DNA of 64,000 nucleotides, taken from positions 62,001 through 126,000 of the forward strand of contig NZ_JAUZQF010000026.1 in NCBI RefSeq assembly GCF_030718205.1, written 5' to 3'. Made by a program: the position numbers and the translations under genes. The notes under the pieces were generated by a model, which worked only from the letters and a program-made list of their open reading frames with translations, did not search any database and had not been told where the DNA came from. Below are positions 42,941 to 51,839 of this stretch, in pieces (position 1 is the first letter of the stretch; every line of letters begins with the position of its first letter). This stretch comes from Nonomuraea turcica. GTDB lineage: Bacteria > Actinomycetota > Actinomycetes > Streptosporangiales > Streptosporangiaceae.

Positions 42941-43008
42941 ACCTTCAGTCTCAGACCCATCACAGGGTGACGGAAATGAGTATTTTGTCCGTTTTATACG
43001 CTAGGCGT

Positions 43009-43941
43009 ATGGATGTGCAGCTGCGCCATCTCCGGATGCTCGTCGCAGTCGTCGATGCGGGCACGTTCACCGACGCGGCAGCCATGCTCGGTTGCTCGCA
43101 GGCCGCCGTCTCGCGCTCGATCGCCGCCCTCGAGACCACCCTCGGCACTCGCATGTTGGATCGTTCCACACATCACGTCCTGCTCACCGGCCCAGGTAGC
43201 CGCGTCGTCGCCCACGCCCGGCGCATCCTCGACGAGGTCGCCTTCCTTCAGCGGATCGCCGAGGACTCCCGTACGGAGCTCCGCGTCGGCTACGCCTACG
43301 CCGCCATGGGCAAGCACACACGGCGCCTGCAGAAGACGTGGGCCGCCGCCCATCCCGGGGTGTCGCTGGTGTTCGTCCATTCCAACACCCCGACGGGCGG
43401 TCTCAGCGAGGGCATCGCCGACGTCTCCGTGATCCGCCGGCCCCTCGCCGACGACCGCTTCGAAACCGCCTCGATCGGCATCGAGTACCGCTACGCCGCG
43501 GTGGACACCGACAACGCCCTCGCCCGGCGCCGCTCCCTGCGGCTGGCCGATCTCGCCCGCTACACCGTCGCGATCGACTACCGCAGCGGTACGACCAGCC
43601 TGGACCTGTGGCCGCCCGACGCCCAGCCGGTCAGCACCCGCAGCATCGACGGGGTCGACGAGTGGCTCACTCTCATCGCCGCCGGCCAGGCCGTCGGAAT
43701 GACCGCCGAGGCCACCGCCAACCAGAATCCCCGTCCCGGCGTCGCCTACCGCGTCGTCACCGACGCGCCCCCCATCGACGTGCGGCTGGCCTGGTGGAAG
43801 GACGACCCGCCCCCGCTCCTGGACGCCCTGGTGGACATGACCCGTCAGCTGTACGCAACCGCCCCGCCCCGAGCGCAACGCCACCGGCCACCCGCCACGG
43901 CACGGGCATCGGCCACACCAGGCGGCGGGGCTGACCGATGA
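43009..43941 (+). CDS. LysR-family transcriptional regulator
   Basis: A 310-residue regulator from the ATG at 43009. The N-terminal HTH is clear ('LRMLVAVVDAGTFTDAAAML', 'CSQAAVSRSIAALETTLGTR'). The effector-binding domain follows ('ELRVGYAYAAMGKHTRRLQK', 'HPGVSLVFVHSNTPTGGLSE', 'DEWLTLIAAGQAVGMT'), and a ~25-residue Pro/Ala/Arg-rich tail ends the protein. It is divergent from the sensor kinase (68 bases apart), not from a metabolic gene, so its target is not evident. Confidence 0.88.
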   Translation: MDVQLRHLRMLVAVVDAGTFTDAAAMLGCSQAAVSRSIAALETTLGTRMLDRSTHHVLLTGPGSRVVAHARRILDEVAFLQRIAEDSRTELRVGYAYAAMGKHTRRLQKTWAAAHPGVSLVFVHSNTPTGGLSEGIADVSVIRRPLADDRFETASIGIEYRYAAVDTDNALARRRSLRLADLARYTVAIDYRSGTTSLDLWPPDAQPVSTRSIDGVDEWLTLIAAGQAVGMTAEATANQNPRPGVAYRVVTDAPPIDVRLAWWKDDPPPLLDALVDMTRQLYATAPPRAQRHRPPATARASATPGGGADR

Positions 43942-43997
43942 TCAGGTGACGTGCCGATGCGGTCGGCCGTGGCCGGTGGGCGGCCTAGTGGCCTCGG

Positions 43998-46385
<2,388 letters not shown>

Positions 46386-46503
46386 GCTCATCCTTTCTCC
46401 GTCTCTGGATGGAGCCGCCTGCGCGGTCTCCATCCGGTCGCCTCGCTCAATCTGAGCAGCTCTGAGCAGTATGTCCGGTTTCCTGTGTCGGCGCAGGCTC
46501 AGG

Positions 46504-46534
46504 AGGACGAGTCGTCCTGGAGGTGATGTCCATG
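46504..46534 (+). promoter_or_regulatory. Palindrome, strong ribosome-binding site and ATG without a gene
   Basis: AGGACGA-G-TCGTCCT (46504-46518) is a perfect 7+1+7 palindrome. GGAGGTGATGTCC-ATG follows at once, but the frame runs only 49 codons, mostly inside the 3' end of the opposing lipoprotein gene. It may be the control region of a lost divergent regulator gene, or an operator for the UvrA-like gene 120 bases away. Confidence 0.35.
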
Positions 46535-46586
46535 ACAGTCACGCTAACTACGGCTCGCCGACCGGCGCTTCTCGATTCCTGCTCGC

Positions 46587-47150
46587 TTAGCTGGCGCCGG
46601 GCGTGGGCGATCCAGCTCCTCGTGACAGTGGCAGCACCGGAATGCGCAAGGTGGTCGTACCGGTGGAGAGGCGGAACGTGACGTCGATCGGGGTGGCCCC
46701 GAGCGGGCGACGGATGTCGATGAGTTCCAGGTGCGGACGGTCCTGCCCTTGTTGAAGTGAGAGGACGCCGCCAGCGGGGACCGTCACCTTGACAGCTTGC
46801 CGGGGGGCGGACGGTCTTGCGCGGTAAGCGACGCTTTGGGCGTGCACGGTGCTGACGCCGTCGAGTTGCTGAGGTGTGTCGCTGCGGTTGACCAGGGTCA
46901 GGTACAGGCCCAGGTCGTCGCCGGTTTTCTGCTGGTCCATGGGCGGGGCCAGAATGTGGACGTGCAGCAGCTGCATCGCGCCGACCTGCGCATCGACCAG
47001 GCCCTCCCGGTTCCGGGTGGACTGGGGAAGAGGGGACTCCCGTTGAGCAGGGTTACAGGCCACAAGGGGCGACAGCACACAGAGCGCCAGGAGGAGTCGA
47101 AGCGTTACTCGCCTTGCGCTGACGCGCAAGGCCCCATGTGATGTCCCCAT
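46587..47150 (-). CDS. PCuAC-like (copper chaperone family) lipoprotein
   Basis: A 187-residue protein from the ATG at 47150, preceded by GGGGAGCG. The signal ends in lipobox V-A-C ('LLLALCVLSPLVACNPAQ'). The mature domain (~60-165) has the PCuAC fold pattern: 'LLHVHILAPPM', 'DDLGLYLTLVNRSDTPQQLD' and 'VKVTVPAGGVLSLQQGQ', 'HLELIDIRRPLG'. PCuAC proteins carry Cu(I) to cytochrome oxidase. Here the usual HxM ligand pair appears as 'VHAQS', so metal binding may be lost or changed. The gene stands alone and is divergent from the next gene. Confidence 0.75.
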   Translation of the reverse strand: MGTSHGALRVSARRVTLRLLLALCVLSPLVACNPAQRESPLPQSTRNREGLVDAQVGAMQLLHVHILAPPMDQQKTGDDLGLYLTLVNRSDTPQQLDGVSTVHAQSVAYRARPSAPRQAVKVTVPAGGVLSLQQGQDRPHLELIDIRRPLGATPIDVTFRLSTGTTTLRIPVLPLSRGAGSPTPGAS

Positions 47151-47344
47151 ATCGCGCTCCCCCGTGATGTTCCGGCTGCTCTGGTCAGGCCGTGATGAGG
47201 GGAGTGCTGTGGTCGGCGGGCGCCGCCTGCGGAGGCCTGACCGCATGCAGGATGTACCCGCCTACAACTTTGCCGAACGCATCGCGTTGACCTTGCGCGC
47301 CCGACGCCCTATCTTGGACCAATCGTTCCAGGATGGGAGTTCTG

Positions 47345-47908
47345 ATGGTTGATTTCCAGGTCTACGACGAGAACAACGCACCCGAGGAGGCCCGGCCGCA
47401 ACTGGAAGCGGCCAAGAGGCGGATGGGGTTCGTCACCACACTGAACGGCGTGATGGCCGAGTCACCGGAACTGCTGGCCGGCTACAACGCCCTGGCCGAG
47501 CTGTTCGGCAAGTCCTCGCTCCCGGGACCGGCCAAACACGTGGTCTGGATCACCGCGAGCGTGGAGAACGGCTGCGAGTACTGCGTGGCCGCGCATTCCA
47601 CCCTCGCCTTGCGCGCCCGCGTACCAGAGCAGGTCGTGGCAGCGCTGCGCGCGGGCAAGACGCTCGACGACACCCGCCTGGAGGCGGCGCGACGCCTCAC
47701 CCAGGCCATGGTCGCCCAGCGCGGCTGGGTGAACGACACCGAGATCGAAGCGTTCCTGGCCGCCGGCTACGCCCGCCGCCACGTGCTGGACATCGTGCTC
47801 GGCATCGGCATGAAGACGCTGTCCAACTACACCAACCACATCGCGCACACGCCCCTTGACCCTGCGTGGCAGGATCAGGAATGGAGCCGCGACCACGCCC
47901 GCGTCTGA
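47345..47908 (+). CDS. Carboxymuconolactone decarboxylase/AhpD-family protein
   Basis: A 187-residue protein from the ATG at 47345 (GGGAG upstream; an ATG at 47333 is also in frame). The CxxC-type active site with nearby His appears in 'VENGCEYCVAAHSTLALRAR', the AhpD/CMD signature (E-x-C-x-x-C-x-x-x-H). Flanking sequence 'PGPAKHVVWITAS' and 'VLDIVLGIGMKTLSNYTNHI' is typical of uncharacterised peroxidase-related members. It probably acts as a thiol-disulfide-dependent peroxidase or reductase. It is convergent with the SRPBCC gene, 10 bases apart. Confidence 0.88.
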   Translation: MVDFQVYDENNAPEEARPQLEAAKRRMGFVTTLNGVMAESPELLAGYNALAELFGKSSLPGPAKHVVWITASVENGCEYCVAAHSTLALRARVPEQVVAALRAGKTLDDTRLEAARRLTQAMVAQRGWVNDTEIEAFLAAGYARRHVLDIVLGIGMKTLSNYTNHIAHTPLDPAWQDQEWSRDHARV

Positions 47909-47918
47909 TCCGGACGCG

Positions 47919-48395
47919 TCACCCGGACCGCGACATTTCCCGATCGACGTGGCGGCGCAGGTCGCGCAGGAATCGGCGGCCGGCGAGCGTGAGGAAGGGC
48001 CGCAGCAGGAGATAGAGCAGCATGCCGGGGATGCCCTGTGTCTGGACGCTGCCGTGCGTGCTCACGCGGCTGTGGGTGTCGCCGATCGGCACGACTTCCC
48101 ATTGGTTGCGTGCCTGCGGGATCAGCCCGGGTAGCAGGCGGGCCTCGTAGGTCAGCGTCCGCGTGGCCTCGTCGTAGGCCACGATGCGCTCGGTCACCTG
48201 CGACAGGCCGGGCAGGCCGGTCCGGCACACCCGGCCGGCCACCGGAGCTCCGGGCACGATGGGGCGTTCCGGCAGCGGATGCGAGGAGCGGACGGCCGTG
48301 GCCCACGCATCGACCTGGGCGAAGTGGTGCGCGACCAGCTGCCACACCCGCTCGGCCGGAGCGGCGACGATGATCGCCGCGGAGATGTCGGTCAT
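47919..48395 (-). CDS. SRPBCC-family (polyketide cyclase/START-like) protein
   Basis: A 158-residue protein from the ATG at 48395; the longer upstream frame has no coding character. It starts 'MTDISAAIIVAAPAERVWQL', the common SRPBCC opening, with 'VTERIVAYDEATRTLTYEA' and 'RNQWEVVPIGDTHSRVST' forming the sheet, and a C-terminal long helix 'RFLRDLRRHVDREM'. These proteins bind hydrophobic ligands in a deep pocket. The neighbouring divergent XRE regulator is a likely controller. The ligand is unknown. Confidence 0.82.
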   Translation of the reverse strand: MTDISAAIIVAAPAERVWQLVAHHFAQVDAWATAVRSSHPLPERPIVPGAPVAGRVCRTGLPGLSQVTERIVAYDEATRTLTYEARLLPGLIPQARNQWEVVPIGDTHSRVSTHGSVQTQGIPGMLLYLLLRPFLTLAGRRFLRDLRRHVDREMSRSG

Positions 48396-48482
48396 ACCGA
48401 CACCGTCGCCGTCGTGGCGTGCGGCGGGCAATTCCCTATCGGGGAATGGAGCACCCGGCACGAAATCTGACACCCTGACGGC

Positions 48483-49349
48483 ATGGCCGTCCCCGCCACG
48501 CACCTTGACGAGGTCACTCCCTTCGGCATGCGGTTGCGGCACTGGCGGCACGTGCGCGGCATCAGCCAGCTGCAGCTGGCCTCGTTGTCCGGCTCCACCG
48601 CCCGGCACATCTCCTTCCTGGAGACCGGACGTTCACGACCGGGCCGGGACATGACGCTGCGTCTGGCCGAGGTGCTCGATCTCCCGCTGCGTGAACGCAA
48701 CCAGCTGCTGCAGGCCGCCGGATGGCCCCCGGCCTACCCGCAGGCCGCCCCGGATGCCGCAGAGTTGCGGCCTTTCCGTTCGGCCATCGATCGGCTGCTG
48801 GCCGCGCATGAGCCCTTCCCCGCTCTGGTGCTGGACGGTCATGCCCGTGTGGTGGCGGCCAACAAGGCGGCGGGCGTGCTGTTCGGTTCAGATCTGATCG
48901 GCGCCAACCTGCTTCAGCGTTATCTCACCGACCCGACACTGCGCCAGGCCATCGTCAACTGGACAGACGTGGCCTGGGCGGTGCTGAGCCGGCTGCGCAG
49001 GCAGTTACGCCAGGCGCCGCTGGACGAGAGGCTGCGCGCGCTCGTCGCGTGCGCCGAGGACGCCGTCGCCGACCTCGCCCCTCCCGCCGGCGACCACGAG
49101 GACGGCCTGGTCGTCTGCCCGTGGTTCCGTGCCGGTGACGCGGTGATCCGCACCATCACGCTGACCGCCCGCTTCGACACCGCGGTCGAGATCACCCTCG
49201 ACGACCTGCGCATCGAGCTCATCTATCCCCAAGACCGCCCAGCCGAAGAGTTCTTCCGAGCCGCCACGCCCAGAGATCCCGATCATGCCGACGAGACCGG
49301 CCTGATCGACGATCGCTCGTGGCAGGGCGCCGCGGGCCCGATCGCGTAG
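48483..49349 (+). CDS. XRE-family regulator with MmyB-like ligand-binding domain
   Basis: A 288-residue regulator. The XRE HTH spans ~14-70 ('RLRHWRHVRGISQLQLASLS', 'ARHISFLETGRSRPGRDMTL'). The C-terminal MmyB-like PAS-type domain (~100-265) has 'PFPALVLDGHARVVAANKAA' and 'IRTITLTARFDTAVEITLDD'. Such proteins are numerous in actinomycetes and typically control a divergently transcribed enzyme gene. Here the SRPBCC gene starts 87 bases away on the other strand. Confidence 0.9.
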   Translation: MAVPATHLDEVTPFGMRLRHWRHVRGISQLQLASLSGSTARHISFLETGRSRPGRDMTLRLAEVLDLPLRERNQLLQAAGWPPAYPQAAPDAAELRPFRSAIDRLLAAHEPFPALVLDGHARVVAANKAAGVLFGSDLIGANLLQRYLTDPTLRQAIVNWTDVAWAVLSRLRRQLRQAPLDERLRALVACAEDAVADLAPPAGDHEDGLVVCPWFRAGDAVIRTITLTARFDTAVEITLDDLRIELIYPQDRPAEEFFRAATPRDPDHADETGLIDDRSWQGAAGPIA

Positions 49350-49396
49350 GCGCGGATGCCCGCGATGAGGGTTGATCGCAGCGAGGCGGTCGGCGG

Positions 49397-50095
49397 TCAG
49401 GTCAGGCCGAGCGCGCGGCCGGCTCTCAGAGCCGCCGCGTCATCGGTTGCCGCGGCGAGCCAGGACAGGCCGTGCTTGTCCGCGCACAGCAGGGATGCCT
49501 CGTCGACCCTCGCCAGCCAGCTCGGGGCCGGGTCGAGGTCACGGGCATTCCTGGCGCGAGGGAATTCCTGAGAGGAGGCGATGACGAGCAGCCGGCGCCC
49601 CTCCGGGGCGGCGTAGTCGTAGATGGTCGCCGGGATGCCGGCCAGGTCGCGCTGGGTCGTGCCGCGCCAGCCGTACGTTCCGATGGTCTTCATCGCGGGA
49701 ACAGGCTCACGGCTGAGCGTCAGGGCGTTGGACTTCAGCAGCGCGGCAGCGGCCACCAGGGGCGCGGGCTGCCGGCGCTCCATCACCTGCGGGATGACCA
49801 CGGCGGCCAGGACCACCAGCACCGCGGTGGCCGCGGCCAGCACGTACGGCCAGCGGGTGCGCTGCCGCACCGAGGACTCGGCGGGGACGTCGGCAACCGC
49901 CCGGATCCGCTCCCGGGTCGAGGCCGGAGCCGCCTCGCGCAGCGACTCGGCCAGGATCCGGCCCTCACGTGCGGTGTTGGCCTCACTCCAGCACGCGCGG
50001 CAGTCCAGCATGTGCCGCTCGAACCGGATGCGGCGCAGCGTGCTGAGCTCGCCGGCGAGGTAGGCGGCGGCATCCCTTTCAGCATCGTGGCGCAT
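49397..50095 (-). CDS. Zinc-finger anti-sigma factor
   Basis: A 232-residue membrane protein. The N-terminal ZAS domain holds Hx3Cx2C as 'RHMLDCRACWSEA' near residue 27. A membrane helix follows at ~83-104 ('WPYVLAAATAVLVVLAAVVI'), then a ~125-residue extracellular domain ('IGTYGWRGTTQRDLAGIPAT', 'LLVIASSQEFPRA'). It should hold the partner ECF sigma at the membrane until an envelope signal acts. Its start overlaps the sigma gene by 17 bases. Confidence 0.9.
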   Translation of the reverse strand: MRHDAERDAAAYLAGELSTLRRIRFERHMLDCRACWSEANTAREGRILAESLREAAPASTRERIRAVADVPAESSVRQRTRWPYVLAAATAVLVVLAAVVIPQVMERRQPAPLVAAAALLKSNALTLSREPVPAMKTIGTYGWRGTTQRDLAGIPATIYDYAAPEGRRLLVIASSQEFPRARNARDLDPAPSWLARVDEASLLCADKHGLSWLAAATDDAAALRAGRALGLT

Positions 50096-50591
50096 TCGGC
50101 CTCACCCCCTCGATGGTGTGCGCCAGCTTCTTGCGGCCGCGATGGGCCCGGGACAGCACGGTCCCCCGCGGGCTGTTGGTGATGGCGGCGACCTCGGCGG
50201 CGGTGAACCCGCACAGGTCCATCAGAACCAGGGCGATCTGCTCGTCGATGGGAAGCCGCCGGATGGCCGTTTCGATCAGCGAGTGGTTGATCGCCTCGTC
50301 CTCTACGTCCGCCGGCCCCGGCGGGTCGAAGCCGGGCTGCCAGCTCGTCTCGGCGCGGTTGGCGGTACGGCGCAGCCGGTCGCGGCCCAGGTTGAGGCAG
50401 ATCGTGGCCAGCCACGGCGCCGCCTTGCGCGGGCGGCGGCCGTCCTGCCAGGCTGCCCACGCCCGCGTGTAGGTCTCCTGGACCAGGTCCTCGGCGTCGG
50501 CGGCGCAGGTGGTGAGCCGCCGGGCCAGGTTGTGGACCAGGTCCGACGCGGGCATGGTCGCCTGGAGGAATCGCTCCTGCCGCCGGGTCAT
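50079..50591 (-). CDS. ECF-type RNA polymerase sigma factor
   Basis: A 170-residue sigma factor. Region 2 contains 'DAEDLVQETYTRAWAAWQDG' and 'KAAPWLATICLNLGRDRLRR'; region 4 contains 'LPIDEQIALVLMDLCGFTAA' and 'ITNSPRGTVLSRAHRGRKKL'. It directs RNA polymerase to a specific regulon, probably including its own operon. It lies between a four-helix membrane-protein gene (four-base gap) and its zinc-finger anti-sigma factor gene (17-base overlap). No -35 motif for autoregulation was identified. Confidence 0.92.
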   Translation of the reverse strand: MTRRQERFLQATMPASDLVHNLARRLTTCAADAEDLVQETYTRAWAAWQDGRRPRKAAPWLATICLNLGRDRLRRTANRAETSWQPGFDPPGPADVEDEAINHSLIETAIRRLPIDEQIALVLMDLCGFTAAEVAAITNSPRGTVLSRAHRGRKKLAHTIEGVRPNAPRC

Positions 50592-50595
50592 GGTC

Positions 50596-51105
50596 TCAGT
50601 GGGTCGTGGCCCGGCCGGGCGAGCCGATCGCCAGGAAGCCCTCCGGGCGCCGGACGCCGGATCCGTAGAAGAAGAACGCCAGCACCGTGCCGAACACCAC
50701 GTGGGCGAACAGCTCGAACGGCTGGTTGGCGTCCCGGAACACCGGGAACAGTAGCGGCGAGATCACCAGGAAGTTGACCACGTACAAGAGGGCGCCGTAC
50801 ACGGTGCCGACCAGGGCGACGGTGCCGTTGGAGCGCAGCCACGGGGCAATGAGCGCGAACACCAGGCCGAAGGCCATGGACAGCGCCAGGTGCACCACCA
50901 GTCCCACCCAGATGCTGGTCTGCCCCGCCATGATTGCTTCCCGGCCGCCCTGCACCATGCTGGCGATCATGTGCAGCGGCATGTCGGCCTTGCCGGGCGG
51001 CTGGGTGGAGGCGAACCACATGGTGACCCCGGCGAAGATCAAGCCGGAGATCAGGCCACCCACCGCGCCGCGAGCCAGCCGAGTTGCCAGAGGTTCGATG
51101 GCCAT
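50596..51105 (-). CDS. Four-helix integral membrane protein
   Basis: A 169-residue protein with four hydrophobic segments: 'GLISGLIFAGVTMWFAST', 'LVVHLALSMAFGLVFALIAP', 'TVALVGTVYGALLYVVNFLV' and 'LFAHVVFGTVLAFFFYG'. The N-terminus is cytoplasmic and basic. The family is not recognised, although similar small proteins occur beside actinobacterial ECF sigma genes. It is the first gene of the sigma/anti-sigma operon and may add to signal sensing or be a regulon member. Confidence 0.8.
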   Translation of the reverse strand: MAIEPLATRLARGAVGGLISGLIFAGVTMWFASTQPPGKADMPLHMIASMVQGGREAIMAGQTSIWVGLVVHLALSMAFGLVFALIAPWLRSNGTVALVGTVYGALLYVVNFLVISPLLFPVFRDANQPFELFAHVVFGTVLAFFFYGSGVRRPEGFLAIGSPGRATTH

Positions 51106-51222
51106 CGCGGGCTCCTTAGGAGAGCTTGTCTTTCCTGCTACCCCTACGGACGGATGACAGGCGGCGCTGATTGCGCCCCGCGCGACTCCAGGGTGCTTGC
51201 CGCGATGCTCCGGGAAGACCGG

Positions 51223-51588
51223 CTAATTCCCGCGCGCCGCCGACATGCTGTTGGCTATCAATTCATGATGCCTGACGACTTCTTCGATGATGAAACCCAG
51301 AAATCTCTCGGCGAAAACAGGATCGAGCTTCGACTCCTCTGCCAGGAGACGCAGCCGGCGTATCTGCTGGGCTTCCCGCTCGGGATCCGCAGGCGGCAGC
51401 TCATATTGCGCCTTGAGTTTGCCGACCTCCTTGGTGCACTTGAATCGCTCCGCAAGAAGGTGAATCAGTGCGGCATCAAGGTTGTCAATGCTGTCACGGA
51501 GTCGCTGCAACTCTTTTCGGGCGAGCGCATGGGGATCAGATTCGTCTTCGGCCGTAGTGCCGTCGGAGTGCCCATAAAGTTCAGACAT
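51223..51588 (-). CDS. AroQ-type chorismate mutase, stand-alone
   Basis: A 121-residue protein from the ATG at 51588. The helical chorismate mutase domain (~25-110) shows 'LRDSIDNLDAALIHLLAERF', 'CTKEVGKLKAQYELPPADPE' and 'VFAERFLGFIIEEVVRHHEL', with the Arg and Lys residues expected to bind chorismate. It converts chorismate to prephenate for Phe/Tyr or for a secondary metabolite. Codons use many A/T third bases (CTT, GAA, ATT, AAA) unlike the neighbouring genes, and its upstream region is AT-rich with an inverted repeat CTATGAT/ATCATAG at 51612-51644. Recent acquisition is possible. Confidence 0.87.
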   Translation of the reverse strand: MSELYGHSDGTTAEDESDPHALARKELQRLRDSIDNLDAALIHLLAERFKCTKEVGKLKAQYELPPADPEREAQQIRRLRLLAEESKLDPVFAERFLGFIIEEVVRHHELIANSMSAARGN

Positions 51589-51789
51589 AAGGGTATTCCC
51601 ACTTAAACTTGCTATGATCCTCTTGCCGGAAAAACCTATCATAGTAAGGTTCCTGCGCTCTGGAGAGCCGAGGCGACGGCCAGAGGATCCCCGGCTACGG
51701 GCAGACGCGGTTCGTGCACTTGTGATCCGCCCGGTTCACACGGTAGAAACGTTCCACACCTTTTCTGACCTTGATACGAGCGCTGGTCG

Positions 51790-51807
51790 CGAGAGAGCGC
51801 TCTCTCG
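51790..51807 (+). promoter_or_regulatory. Perfect 18-bp LacI-type palindrome upstream of the secreted beta-helix gene
   Basis: CGAGAGAGCGCTCTCTCG is a perfect palindrome with core GAGCGCTC, the core of CebR-like LacI operators (TGGGAGCGCTCCCA) that control actinomycete polysaccharide-degradation genes. It ends 32 bases before the ATG at 51840, between the expected promoter and the ribosome-binding site. Confidence 0.6.
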
Positions 51808-51839
51808 TTGATCCGGCGGCAGCGGAAAGGACGACCCGT

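Noticed and set aside
46532..46681. 49-codon plus-strand frame with a good ribosome-binding site
   Set aside because: Most of it overlaps the 3' end of the PCuAC-like gene and the translation has no recognisable features; kept only as an orphan control-region observation.
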